From the NCBI RefSeq assembly GCF_000506985.1, contig NZ_KI650979.1:682001-746000 (forward strand): a stretch of 64,000 nucleotides of DNA. The letters are read 5' to 3'. Source of the DNA: Advenella kashmirensis W13003. GTDB lineage: Bacteria > Pseudomonadota > Gammaproteobacteria > Burkholderiales > Burkholderiaceae_B. Positions 26,973 to 35,805 of this stretch are shown piece by piece; the first letter of the stretch is position 1, and every line of letters begins with the position of its first letter. The notes under the pieces are model-generated. The model had not been told where the DNA came from and ran no database searches. It saw nothing but the letters and a program-made list of their open reading frames with translations. The position numbers and the translations under genes are program-made.

Positions 26973-27479
26973 TCAGTGCAATGCCCCCCAGCGCTTGACC
27001 GACGGCTCGGCCTGCGCCCACAGCCAGTACCGGCCGTTCTTGCACACATCCAGCGTATACCAATGTTCAACCGGCTTGCCGTCCGCCATATCTTCGACTG
27101 AAAAAAGCGCCTTTTTACAGGTGGTCAACGCATTGGCCGATTCACTGACTACAACGGTGCGCCCTTTATTATTTCCATACGGCACCGGTTGCTTCACGGC
27201 CCAGCGTCGTTCTTCGCCGGGCTCACTTTGCGCAATGGCATTTGCGATTTCCTGCTGCTCGGCCGCACTGAAACGCTTGAGCACATATTTCACCCCGGCA
27301 TCAACGGCTGCGTTGGTCGCCACCGCAACCGTCAGGCCCCATGCCGGATTACCCGTCATGGACGAGGTGGCTGCGCCGGCGGTAATGCCGGGCACGGTCG
27401 CAATCAGGGAACAACCTGCAATACTGACGGTCGCACCAGCCACCAGGAGAAGAACGAAAGCACTGATCCGTCGCCGCAT
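26973..27479 (-). CDS. Lipoprotein of unknown function, tandem paralogue A
   Basis: A predicted lipoprotein of about 168 residues: signal MRRRISAFVLLLVAGATVSI with a lipobox ending at Cys23 (IAGC). A glycine/alanine-rich segment (GITAGAATSSMTGNPAWG) follows, then a charged domain. The tail WLWAQAEPSVKRWGALH matches the tail of the next gene. The ATG overlaps the stop of the upstream paralogue (TAATG), so the pair arose by tandem duplication and is co-translated. No function recognised. Confidence 0.75.
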   Translation of the reverse strand: MRRRISAFVLLLVAGATVSIAGCSLIATVPGITAGAATSSMTGNPAWGLTVAVATNAAVDAGVKYVLKRFSAAEQQEIANAIAQSEPGEERRWAVKQPVPYGNNKGRTVVVSESANALTTCKKALFSVEDMADGKPVEHWYTLDVCKNGRYWLWAQAEPSVKRWGALH

Positions 27480-28087
27480 TACTGCAGGGCTCCCCAGCGG
27501 CTGACGGCCGGCTCCGCGGTCGCCCACACCCAGCGGGCGTTATCTTTACAGATTGAAGCGACATAGTATTCATTGCGCGGCACCGATTCTTCCATGCTAT
27601 CGATGGAGTAGACAATCTCTTTGCATTCGAGCATGCCCTGACTGATGAGACGACTAACCGTAACCCGCCCCTGCTCATCCGGCTCCATGGGAATGGAGTG
27701 TACCGATTGCCATTTAGCCACCTCGCCTTCCTTCAGTTTACCGGCGGCGGTCGCGATGACCTCTTGCGTATAGCCGTGCATTTCCCGTTGTACATACTGA
27801 ACGGCGGACCGGGTTGCTGCCTGCACGCCCACGCCGATTCCTGTGGTCACAGCGGCATTGTCCGTCACTTTCTGGGCAACCGCGGCACCCGCAATACCAG
27901 CCCCGGCAGACGACCCTTCAAGCACAAGAGATTGGCAGCCCGTCAGCGTTATGACAAGTGAAATGCAGAACAGACGAGCGACTCTGCGGTGGCGGCGCAG
28001 CAGGCTGCCATCGGTCGCAAGCAGGGGGAGTACGTCCCGGAGACGGAAAAACTGAAATTGTTGAATATTTAATACGCGAAAAATCAT
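27479..28087 (-). CDS. Lipoprotein of unknown function, tandem paralogue B
   Basis: 202 residues if the ATG at 28087 is right; the lipobox VITLTGC puts the acylated cysteine at 51, so a shorter real N-terminus is likely, although no good ATG or GTG lies between. A Gly/Ala zipper-like stretch (SSAGAGIAGAAVAQKV) follows. The tail WVWATAEPAVSRWGALQ is homologous to that of paralogue A, and both contain a mid-domain Cys. First gene of the pair. Unknown function. Confidence 0.72.
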   Translation of the reverse strand: MIFRVLNIQQFQFFRLRDVLPLLATDGSLLRRHRRVARLFCISLVITLTGCQSLVLEGSSAGAGIAGAAVAQKVTDNAAVTTGIGVGVQAATRSAVQYVQREMHGYTQEVIATAAGKLKEGEVAKWQSVHSIPMEPDEQGRVTVSRLISQGMLECKEIVYSIDSMEESVPRNEYYVASICKDNARWVWATAEPAVSRWGALQ

Positions 28088-28170
28088 GCACTTACAATGA
28101 TTTGTTGATACAAAACATTATATTGGCATTAGCGGAGCTCTGACCACCACCCATTTGCGGGAATTTGTAA

Positions 28171-29127
28171 TCAGATGTTGGCGGGGAGCGCTTCGCCTGT
28201 CGGTTCGGGCTGCTCGTGCGGCTCGCGCAAATGATAATGCAGATCGCAATACGAGCGGAACAATTGCAGCGATGGCAGGTTGCTATTTGCCATGGTTGCC
28301 ATCAGGATACACGAGCGAGTACGGGCGCCTGCAATTTGCCGGAAGGCGACGCCGGGCGGGCTGCTCTTGCTGTAAATACTGGGCACAATCGAAACACCCA
28401 GCCCGGCCGCCACCAGTGCAAGTGTCGTGCTGTTTTCTCTGACCTGCTGCACGATGCGTGGCACAAACCCCGCCGCCGTAGCCATGGTGGAAATATGTTC
28501 GAACAGGCCGCAACCGAGCGCGCTGGGAAACAAGATAAAGCCCTCATCGGCCAGCCTGTCGATATGCACCGGCTCGGTTGTTGTCGCTTCATCACCTTCC
28601 TGGCGAGCCGTCACCAGCATGAGCTCGTCCTGCCACAAAGGCATGGTCTGAATACTTGCCGGTGGCCGAAAATTGAGCGCGGGCCTTAAAAAACCGACGT
28701 CAATTTCGTTCTCGTTGAGGGCAACGATCTGTTCGCCTGTCGACATATGCCGAAGATCAATTTCAATGCCCGGGTAACACCGGGTAAATCCCTGAATCAG
28801 TTTGGGAAAGTCTTCGAACAGAGGCACCGAGGCAGTGAATGCCAATCGCAATTTTCCAACCTTTCCGTCCAGCGTCCAGGCACACAGCTGCTTCGCGGCA
28901 GCATAGCGTTCCAGTATGGCCATGGCTTCCCGGTAGAACAGATGACCTGCATGCGTCAGCACGACAGACCGGCGCGTGCGATCAAACAGCTGTACGTTCA
29001 GATGTTCTTCGAGCAGTTTGATCTGCTGGCTCAGGGGTGGCTGGCTGATATGCAGACGCTGCGCGGCCTTACTGAAGCTGAGTGTCTGGGCCACTGCCAC
29101 GAAGTAATTGAGTTGTCTGAAATCCAT
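28171..29127 (-). CDS. LysR-family transcriptional regulator
   Basis: 318 residues. The N-terminal helix-turn-helix (MDFRQLNYFVAVAQTLSFSKAAQRLHISQPPLSQQIKLLE in outline) and the CbnR/CatR-type effector domain are intact. It is divergent from a Bug receptor followed by galB-galC, the usual layout for a LysR activator of aromatic catabolism. The 151-base gap contains CATATAAATATG at 29141-29152 and a second CATATAA at 29173-29179, possible binding half-sites. Confidence 0.9.
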   Translation of the reverse strand: MDFRQLNYFVAVAQTLSFSKAAQRLHISQPPLSQQIKLLEEHLNVQLFDRTRRSVVLTHAGHLFYREAMAILERYAAAKQLCAWTLDGKVGKLRLAFTASVPLFEDFPKLIQGFTRCYPGIEIDLRHMSTGEQIVALNENEIDVGFLRPALNFRPPASIQTMPLWQDELMLVTARQEGDEATTTEPVHIDRLADEGFILFPSALGCGLFEHISTMATAAGFVPRIVQQVRENSTTLALVAAGLGVSIVPSIYSKSSPPGVAFRQIAGARTRSCILMATMANSNLPSLQLFRSYCDLHYHLREPHEQPEPTGEALPANI

Positions 29128-29278
29128 GTTATTCGAAAAACATATAAATATGAGATTTAAATAATATTAGACCATATAAGTGCAATATCCGAAAATACGA
29201 TTGAGACACCTGCAGATTCTTCCGTCCGTCAGCCCATTGCCTGACGGCCTCATCGAGATAACAATTAAGGAGCGCCAC

Positions 29279-30262
29279 ATGTTTAACTACACTTTGGGTA
29301 AACGTATTTCACTTGCAATAAGCATTGCTGCCGGCCTGACCTGCATGACGGGCGTGCACGCCGCCGAATACCCGGACAAACCTATCACCGTCGTAGTGCC
29401 ATACTCGCCAGGCGGTGGTGTGGATATTGTGACCCGCATCGTCACCAAGGCCATGTCCGACGATCTCAAACAGCCCATTATCGTTGACAACCGCCCCGGT
29501 GGCGGCACCAATATCGGCATGAGCTACGCTGCCCGGGCAAAGGCCGATGGCTACACCTTGTATATGGCATCCAATACGCTGACCACGAACAAGGCCCTGT
29601 ATAGCAATCTTGATTTCGATCCCGCCACCGCCTTTACGCCCATAGGTAAAATCGGCGATGCTCCGCTGGTGGTGGTGGTCACCAAAGACTCGCCCTTCAA
29701 GTCGCTGGGCGATCTGGTCCAGTATGGCAAAGATCATAGCGGGGACCTGACGTTCGGAACGGCAGGCACCGGCAGCTCGGGTCATATGGCAAGTGAATTG
29801 CTGTTGCGCAAAGGGGGCTTCAAGGCGTTGCACGTTCCTTATAAAGGCGGTGCGCCAGCCATTACCGACCTGCTGGGTGGCCGGCTTTCATTCATGGCGA
29901 TCAATCCACTGGAAGTGATCTCCCATATCAAATCCGGTGCGTTGCGCCCGCTGGCCGTTCTCAACGACAAACCGACTGTCTTGCTGCCCGACCTGACCAC
30001 AGCCGCAAAGGCCGGCGTACAGGATGTGAACGCCACGGTATGGTGGGGGCTTGTTGCACCAGCCAATACGCCTGACGGCGCCGTACAGAAGCTTAATCAC
30101 GCGCTGAATAATGCGTTGAAGAAAGACGACATCATCCAGAGTCTGGCCAAGCTGGGTGCTACACCTGCAGGCGGAACCCCTGCCGAGTTTGATACCTTTC
30201 TGAAGAAAGATGCAGCCTCCATGGCGGATCTGGTCAAAAGCGCCAACATCAAAGTGGATTAA
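29279..30262 (+). CDS. Bug-family tripartite tricarboxylate transporter solute receptor
   Basis: About 327 residues with a Sec leader ending near GVHAAEYPD. The mature N-terminus KPITVVVPYSPGGGVDIVTR has the family's PxPPGGxxD loop as SPGGGVD. The ATG at 29279 has AAGGAG upstream. It is first in a unit with galB and galC, so the ligand may be a gallate- or protocatechuate-derived acid (inference). No TctAB genes are near. Confidence 0.9.
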   Translation: MFNYTLGKRISLAISIAAGLTCMTGVHAAEYPDKPITVVVPYSPGGGVDIVTRIVTKAMSDDLKQPIIVDNRPGGGTNIGMSYAARAKADGYTLYMASNTLTTNKALYSNLDFDPATAFTPIGKIGDAPLVVVVTKDSPFKSLGDLVQYGKDHSGDLTFGTAGTGSSGHMASELLLRKGGFKALHVPYKGGAPAITDLLGGRLSFMAINPLEVISHIKSGALRPLAVLNDKPTVLLPDLTTAAKAGVQDVNATVWWGLVAPANTPDGAVQKLNHALNNALKKDDIIQSLAKLGATPAGGTPAEFDTFLKKDAASMADLVKSANIKVD

Positions 30263-30311
30263 TCATCATGATGTCATTGACTACAACATTACTTCTGTCC
30301 AGGAAATAAAC

Positions 30312-31025
30312 ATGCAACAAAAAACAGCATTGGTCGTCAGTGCCCACGCGGCCGATTTTGTATGGCGCGCCGGCGGTGCCATTGCGCTTTACGCCAGCCG
30401 GGGCTGGAACGTTCATATCCTGTGCCTGTCATTTGGCGAACGCGGAGAATCGGCAAAAATTTGGAAGACCCCAGGGGTCACTCTCGATGAGGTCAAGCAG
30501 GTGCGTCGTAAGGAAGCGGAAAAAGCCGCTACGATTCTGGGAGCCTCTGTCGAGTTTCTCGATTGCGGCGATTACCCCTTGCGAGTCGGCGATGACATTC
30601 TTTTTGGCATCGCCGACCGTTATCGTTCGCTGCGGCCGGAGTTTGTACTGACGCATTCCTTTCGCGATCCCTATAATTTTGATCACCCCTTCGCCAATCA
30701 CCTGGCGCTAGAAGCTCGCGTCATCGCCCAGGCACATGGACATAATCCCGACACGCCGGTGATCGGCGCACCACCGGTCTTTTTGTTCGAGCCGCATCAG
30801 CCCGAACAGTGCGAATGGAAGCCCGAACTGTTTCTGGATATTTCATCTGTGTGGGACAAAAAATATGAAGCGTTCCAGACCATGGATGCGCAGGAGCATC
30901 TTTGGGAATATTACACCCGCGTCGGCCTGCAACGTGGTGCGCAGGCTTCGCGTAACTCGGGCCAGAAAATAAAATATGCTGAAGGCTATCAGTGTGTATA
31001 TCCGCGCGTGACTGACGCTTTCTGA
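30312..31025 (+). CDS. galB: 4-Oxalomesaconate hydratase (PIG-L family)
   Basis: 237 residues. GalB hydrates 4-oxalomesaconate to 4-carboxy-4-hydroxy-2-oxoadipate in gallate and 4,5-protocatechuate catabolism. The sequence follows the Pseudomonas GalB pattern closely: ALVVSAHAADFVWRAGGAIA (metal site AHAAD in place of the AHPDD of other PIG-L proteins), FGERGESAKIWK, HSFRDPYNFDHP and FEPHQPEQCEWKPE. AGGAAATAAAC precedes the ATG. Upstream is a Bug receptor and downstream galC. Confidence 0.9.
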   Translation: MQQKTALVVSAHAADFVWRAGGAIALYASRGWNVHILCLSFGERGESAKIWKTPGVTLDEVKQVRRKEAEKAATILGASVEFLDCGDYPLRVGDDILFGIADRYRSLRPEFVLTHSFRDPYNFDHPFANHLALEARVIAQAHGHNPDTPVIGAPPVFLFEPHQPEQCEWKPELFLDISSVWDKKYEAFQTMDAQEHLWEYYTRVGLQRGAQASRNSGQKIKYAEGYQCVYPRVTDAF

Positions 31026-31050
31026 GCGTCTATTTTCAGGAAAAAGACAA

Positions 31051-31764
31051 ATGACCATGATCAACAGCCATTTCCAGCGCCCGAGTGCCGCGCAGATTAA
31101 TGCGGCCAAAACCTTCGCTGCTTCGATTCTGGCCGACGCCGCCGGTCGGCGCGGTGCAATGGACGGTCGCATCCAGCCACTGGCTTCACAAATACAATTA
31201 TGTGGCCCCGCCTTCACCGTGGAGGTGCGGCCTGGTGACAATCTGATGATTCACGCGGCATTGGTGCTGGCCCGTCCAGGCGATGTCCTGGTCGTGGATG
31301 GCCAGGCCGATACCCATGCCGCGCTGATGGGCGAGCTTATGTGCAAACACGCCATGGCAGCGGGCCTTGCGGGCGTGGTGCTGGATGGTGCAATCCGTGA
31401 CCGCGGCGAACTGCGCGAGGGCATATTCCCCGTATATGCCTGCGCCAGCAATCCGAACGGACCGACCAAGAACCTGCCCGGGCGCATTGGCCACCCAATA
31501 TCGGTCGGCGGGGTCAACGTGAATCCGGGGGATCTGGTCTGCGCTGACCAGGATGGCGTGCTCGTCATCCCTCGCCATGATATCGATACGGTATTGATTG
31601 GCGCGCAAAAGAAAGTGCAGATAGAACAGAAACGCAGGGACGACATCGCCAATGGTGATCTCATTTATAGCTGGCTGGAACAAACACTCAAGGATGTGGG
31701 TGCAGTGCCAAAAGATCGAACCCTGACGTCCCTGATTGCCGAGTTTGGAGTTGACAACATCTGA
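31051..31764 (+). CDS. galC: 4-Carboxy-4-hydroxy-2-oxoadipate aldolase (RraA-like fold)
   Basis: 237 residues of the class II HMG/CHA aldolase family (also called LigK or ProA). It splits 4-carboxy-4-hydroxy-2-oxoadipate into pyruvate and oxaloacetate. The catalytic region AGVVLDGAIRDRGELRE holds the Arg and Asp of the active site, and the metal region VVDGQADTHAALMGELM is present. It is 25 bases behind galB and last in the unit. Confidence 0.9.
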   Translation: MTMINSHFQRPSAAQINAAKTFAASILADAAGRRGAMDGRIQPLASQIQLCGPAFTVEVRPGDNLMIHAALVLARPGDVLVVDGQADTHAALMGELMCKHAMAAGLAGVVLDGAIRDRGELREGIFPVYACASNPNGPTKNLPGRIGHPISVGGVNVNPGDLVCADQDGVLVIPRHDIDTVLIGAQKKVQIEQKRRDDIANGDLIYSWLEQTLKDVGAVPKDRTLTSLIAEFGVDNI

Positions 31765-31774
31765 ATGCGCTAAT

Positions 31775-31898
31775 CCGGGCAGCACTTCTTGCGCAGCCCG
31801 CCGCCTTTTTAAATGCCCGCGAATTGAACTGCACCCAAAAGGTTGACTTGATGCGCGCCTTATGGGATGCAGTTCTAATGCATCGCGGCTTATTTTTT
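31775..31898 (+). terminator. Candidate terminator hairpins after galC
   Basis: Two weak candidates. CGGGC/GCCCG around 31775-31800 is followed a few bases later by TTTTT. GATGCA/TGCATC (31866-31884) is followed by TTATTTTTTT that runs into the stop of the convergent Bug gene. Neither is a textbook terminator. Confidence 0.35.
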
Positions 31899-32849
31899 TA
31901 TATCCACAGTTGAAATAAGATCTTTGAAGTAGCCGGACTGCTGTGCCATGAAGGTCGCGAACGCGGGACCTTTCTGATAGGAGACGGCCAGATTGGCATG
32001 AGCCATTCCTTCTTTGAATTTGGGATCAGTAACAATTTTCCCGCTAACATCCCGCAAGTATTCCACCACATTATCAGGCGTATTTTTCGGAACGCCCAGA
32101 CCACGCCAGGTACCCACCGACACGTTGATCCCGCTTTCCTTCAGTGTCGGCACACTCGCATATTCGCCAGTCAGTCGCGCATCGGTCATCACGCCCAGCA
32201 TTTTCAGCTGGCCCGAACGAATATAAGTATTGACCTCTACAGGACTGACCACGATTGCCTGTACATGCCCACCCAGCAAGGCAGTCACGCTTGGGGCTGC
32301 ACCCTGAAAGGAAATGTTGTTGAATTTCACGCCCTGGTCCCGTTCAATGGCTGCAGCGGCCAGATGCCAGATTGTCCCTGCTCCGGCATTACCCATGGAC
32401 AGCGCTCCCGGATTCTTTTTCGCTGCCTCGATCAGCGCCTGTACATTACTCCAGGGCGTATCCGATTTCACGACAATCGTGCCTGGATCGCCATTGAGCC
32501 TGGCGATCGGTACAAAGTCCTTTTCAGTAAAAGAGATCATTTTCAGGTGGGGAAGAATGGCCAGTTCCGAAATCAGCACCGCCACTTTGTAGCCATCGGG
32601 CTTTGCCCGTTGCACATCACCCATGCCGATCCCGCCACCGGCACCAGGCTTATTGCTGACAACGAAAGGCTGAGGCATATATTTGCCTGACACTTCTGCA
32701 ATGACCCTTGCCATCAGATCGGTACCGCCGCCCGGGGAGGAAGGTACAATCAGTTCCACGGGATGATCCGGGTAGTCCGCATGAGCCAGGTTGCCACTCA
32801 TGCCAGCCACCGCAATAGCCATCAGCTTTACTACGGTTGTCACGTTCAC
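31890..32849 (-). CDS. Bug-family tripartite tricarboxylate transporter solute receptor
   Basis: 319 residues with a Sec leader ending near NLAHADYPD. HPVELIVPSSPGGGTDLMARV carries the family ligand loop. Last gene of a leftward unit (GntR regulator, enolase-superfamily enzyme, SDR, this receptor), 118 bases behind the SDR. Probably binds the sugar acid or similar acid that the unit breaks down. Confidence 0.9.
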   Translation of the reverse strand: MNVTTVVKLMAIAVAGMSGNLAHADYPDHPVELIVPSSPGGGTDLMARVIAEVSGKYMPQPFVVSNKPGAGGGIGMGDVQRAKPDGYKVAVLISELAILPHLKMISFTEKDFVPIARLNGDPGTIVVKSDTPWSNVQALIEAAKKNPGALSMGNAGAGTIWHLAAAAIERDQGVKFNNISFQGAAPSVTALLGGHVQAIVVSPVEVNTYIRSGQLKMLGVMTDARLTGEYASVPTLKESGINVSVGTWRGLGVPKNTPDNVVEYLRDVSGKIVTDPKFKEGMAHANLAVSYQKGPAFATFMAQQSGYFKDLISTVDIKK

Positions 32850-32967
32850 TGTTGTCTCCTTGTTGCTACCGGCACAGTCGCGCCCGGCGGCGGTTTACCT
32901 GATTTATCACAGGCTTTTTTTTCGAATTCACCAACCTTGCGGTTGGATATTCACAAAATTGGCTGCA

Positions 32968-33735
32968 TCACAGCACAGCCAGCATGCCGCCATCCACGTA
33001 GATGATTTGTCCGTTCACATAGTCCGATGCCTTTGACGCCAGAAAGACTGCCGTTCCGGCCAGCTCTTGTGGAAGCCCCCAGCGGCCGGCGGGCGTCCTG
33101 CTTTTTACCCAGCCATCGAATTGCGGATTGTTCAACAGCGCTTCATTCATATCCGTTGCCATATAACCCGGTCCGATGGCATTGATCTGGATATTATGAG
33201 TCGCCCATTCAGCCGTCATGGCACGGGTCAGCATTTTGACACCGCCCTTTGACACGGTGTACGGCGCCACAGTCGCACGCGCGCACTCACTGGTCAGTGA
33301 ACCAATATTGATGATTTTTCCGCCCTTGCCGCGTACTATCATGCGTTTTGCCGCTTCTCGTCCTACCAGGAAGGCACTGGTCAGATTAGTGTCGACCACA
33401 CGATGCCACTCGTGCGCACTCAGTTCGGTCAAAGGCTTTCTGAGCTGAATACCCGCATTATTAATAAGAATATCCACCGTTTTGTTTTGCTGATCCAGCG
33501 TATCAAACGCTGCCGCAACCGCCTGTTCATCGGCCACATCAAAGGCAAGCGCATCTGCACGAAAGCCCCGATCTGAAATATGCCTGACCGCCTGTTCAAG
33601 CCGCTGCCTGTTTGTACCGTTCAGAATCACATCGGCGCCATGCTCGGCCAGCGCCTGTGCAAAAGCAAAACCGAGCCCGCGCGAGGAGCCGGTGACAAGC
33701 GCCGTTTTTCCGTTCAAATTGAATAATTCAGACAT
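32968..33735 (-). CDS. SDR-family oxidoreductase (gluconate 5-dehydrogenase-like)
   Basis: A 255-residue classical short-chain dehydrogenase. The cofactor motif TGSSRGLG is at 15-22, NNAG in the middle, catalytic YTVSK, and C-terminal NGQIIYVDGG. It is closest in style to gluconate 5-dehydrogenase (IdnO/Gno). It sits nine bases behind the enolase-superfamily gene and so probably reduces or oxidises a keto-acid intermediate of the same route. Confidence 0.88.
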   Translation of the reverse strand: MSELFNLNGKTALVTGSSRGLGFAFAQALAEHGADVILNGTNRQRLEQAVRHISDRGFRADALAFDVADEQAVAAAFDTLDQQNKTVDILINNAGIQLRKPLTELSAHEWHRVVDTNLTSAFLVGREAAKRMIVRGKGGKIINIGSLTSECARATVAPYTVSKGGVKMLTRAMTAEWATHNIQINAIGPGYMATDMNEALLNNPQFDGWVKSRTPAGRWGLPQELAGTAVFLASKASDYVNGQIIYVDGGMLAVL

Positions 33736-33744
33736 GATATCCTT

Positions 33745-34959
33745 CTACAATGACTCTGGAGTGCTGACGCGAATCGTCAAATCGTCCCGGGCAAATACCT
33801 CATCCCGCAGTTCCACACCGAGTCCAGGACCTTCCATTGGATAAACGTAACCATTTTCGATGCGGGGTACGGCGGTCACCAGTTCGTTGTACCAACCTTT
33901 GTAAAAGGCACGCACCGATTCCTGAATCAGCGTGTTCGGCTGGCTGAACGAGCAGTGAACAGCGGCAGCAAATCCGACCGGACCGATGCAGTCATGAGGG
34001 GCAAAGGGCCGATGCCAGGTCTCTGCCAGCGCGGCAATTTTCCGGCCTTCCGTCAGCCCTCCACTCCAGCACAAATCCACCATCACAACATGCATGGCAT
34101 CACGCTCAAGCATATCCTTGTAGGGATACCGCGAGCCCAGGGTTTCGCTCGCGCACACCCATACCGGTGTCGAACGTGCATACTCTGCCAATGCCTGGGG
34201 CGAATTCATGCGTATGGGGTCTTCATACCAGCGTGGCGCGTACGGCTCTATTGCACGTGCAATTTCCTTGGCTACAGGCAAATTCCATAACGAATGAAAT
34301 TCCACCATGATTTCCATTTTGTCGCCGACAGCCTTGCGTATTTTTTCAAATGGTTCCAGCGATTTTTTCATTTGCCCGGCCGTAATGAATAAGCCCTTAT
34401 TCTCTATGGCAGGCGGATCGAACGGCCAGATCTTCATGGCGGTAATGCCCTGCTCCAGCAGATCCAGCGCCAAATCATCGGCCCGATTCATAAAGCCATC
34501 CAGATCCTCGTATGGACCTTCGGCCTGCCCTGGATTGATTTGCCAGTTGGACACCGGCTTGATATTTTTTGATCTCACATAGTTGTAGCCGGCGCACGTG
34601 TTGTAGACCCGGATCTTGCTGTGGCACAGTCCTCCGAGCATTTGATGCACCGGCTGATTGCAGACTTTGCCAAAAATATCCCAAAGCGCAATATCAATGG
34701 CCGAAGCCGCCCGGTATTCGGCGCCTGTCGAAGACTGGGCCATTGGCAGATTCAGCATTTCCTTGTGCAAGGCTTCGATATGCAGAGGATTCCGGCCCAG
34801 GAGCCGGATGGCCAATGTCTCGTGAATATGCGCCTCGACCGCCCCCGCCCCATAAAAAGTTTCCCCAAGACCGACTACGCCGCTATCGGTATGAATGCGT
34901 ACCCATATCACATTGAAAAACTCCCGGGTACGCACGGTTTCGATTTTTGTAATTTTCAT
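33745..34959 (-). CDS. Mandelate racemase/muconate lactonizing enzyme family (sugar-acid dehydratase-like)
   Basis: A 404-residue enolase-superfamily enzyme. The Mg ligands are in VEFHSLW, YEDPIR and CASETLG, and a catalytic His is in APHDCIGPVG, as in sugar-acid dehydratases of the mandelate racemase subgroup. The ATG overlaps the stop of the GntR regulator (ATGA) and the SDR follows directly. The exact acid (for example a galactonate, mannonate or related) cannot be read from the sequence. Confidence 0.87.
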   Translation of the reverse strand: MKITKIETVRTREFFNVIWVRIHTDSGVVGLGETFYGAGAVEAHIHETLAIRLLGRNPLHIEALHKEMLNLPMAQSSTGAEYRAASAIDIALWDIFGKVCNQPVHQMLGGLCHSKIRVYNTCAGYNYVRSKNIKPVSNWQINPGQAEGPYEDLDGFMNRADDLALDLLEQGITAMKIWPFDPPAIENKGLFITAGQMKKSLEPFEKIRKAVGDKMEIMVEFHSLWNLPVAKEIARAIEPYAPRWYEDPIRMNSPQALAEYARSTPVWVCASETLGSRYPYKDMLERDAMHVVMVDLCWSGGLTEGRKIAALAETWHRPFAPHDCIGPVGFAAAVHCSFSQPNTLIQESVRAFYKGWYNELVTAVPRIENGYVYPMEGPGLGVELRDEVFARDDLTIRVSTPESL

Positions 34960-35690
34960 GACAGACGGTGACTCTCTATTGTGTTGACGCTGGCGCGCAA
35001 ATCACTTTCGGCGCGTCCGATGATTTCAAGCACCGCCTTTTCCGCCTGCGCGCAATTGCGTGCAGAAATAGCGGAAAACAATGCCTCGTGCAATGGCTGG
35101 GAGCTGGCGGTCCCCCCTGGCACCTGTATGCACAAATCAAAACTTACTTCGAGAATGACATTGATCGCCTGCTGCATCTGGCGCAGGAACTGGTTATGAC
35201 AGGCGTTCAGAATGGCGCCGTGAAACCCCAGATCCGCTGGCACATATTCGCCTTTGCCATCGATTGCACGGGCCATTGCATCAAGGTTGTGCCGCATGAC
35301 GGCAAGATCTTCGCTGCTTGCACGTTGCGCTGCATAGCGAGCCGCCGCCGGCTCAATCACTCTACGCAGTTCCATGAGATCAGTAATGTATTTTTCATCG
35401 ACCATCCCCGCACTGGCGCGCCAGACAACAACCTTCGGATCAAAAAGCTGCCAGTTGTCCAGCGGCTGCACCAGAGTGCCGGTACGGCGACGCACCGAGA
35501 CCAGGCCGCGGGCGCTCAATGATTTGATTGCCTCTCGTACCACGATGCGGCTTACTCCCAGCAGTTCGCACAGATCCGGCTCCGCCGGCAGCACCGTCCC
35601 GCTTGCATAAACTCCGGTGCAGATATCTGCGCCCAGTCGGTTCAAAACATCGTCGTGTATGGTTGGTCTTGGTATCATGAGTGCAATCAT
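34956..35690 (-). CDS. FadR-subfamily GntR regulator (FCD domain)
   Basis: 244 residues: winged helix at about 10-75 (PAEPDLCELLGVSRIVVREAIKSL in outline) followed by an all-helical FCD ligand domain with metal-type histidines (LGFHGAILNACHN). First gene of the unit and coupled to the dehydratase by ATGA, so very likely the local regulator. The ATG at 35690 lies within a 17-bp palindrome; an in-frame ATG at 35678 is an alternative start. Confidence 0.88.
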   Translation of the reverse strand: MIALMIPRPTIHDDVLNRLGADICTGVYASGTVLPAEPDLCELLGVSRIVVREAIKSLSARGLVSVRRRTGTLVQPLDNWQLFDPKVVVWRASAGMVDEKYITDLMELRRVIEPAAARYAAQRASSEDLAVMRHNLDAMARAIDGKGEYVPADLGFHGAILNACHNQFLRQMQQAINVILEVSFDLCIQVPGGTASSQPLHEALFSAISARNCAQAEKAVLEIIGRAESDLRASVNTIESHRLS

Positions 35691-35702
35691 AATACGTATG
35701 AT
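35686..35702. promoter_or_regulatory. 17-bp palindrome at the start of the GntR gene
   Basis: ATCATAATACGTATGAT has perfect six-base arms ATCATA/TATGAT with an inner ATACGTAT palindrome. It overlaps the first ATG of the regulator gene. FadR/UxuR-type regulators bind such sites, so autoregulation is likely. Confidence 0.5.
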
Positions 35703-35805
35703 GTTTGAAATAAACGGTGTTTACCCTCATGGAACCAGGAGACTCGTGCACAATCCCGTTCAGGTTCTGCGGTTACAGGAATAACGCAAAATCGTTGACA
35801 ACCCC

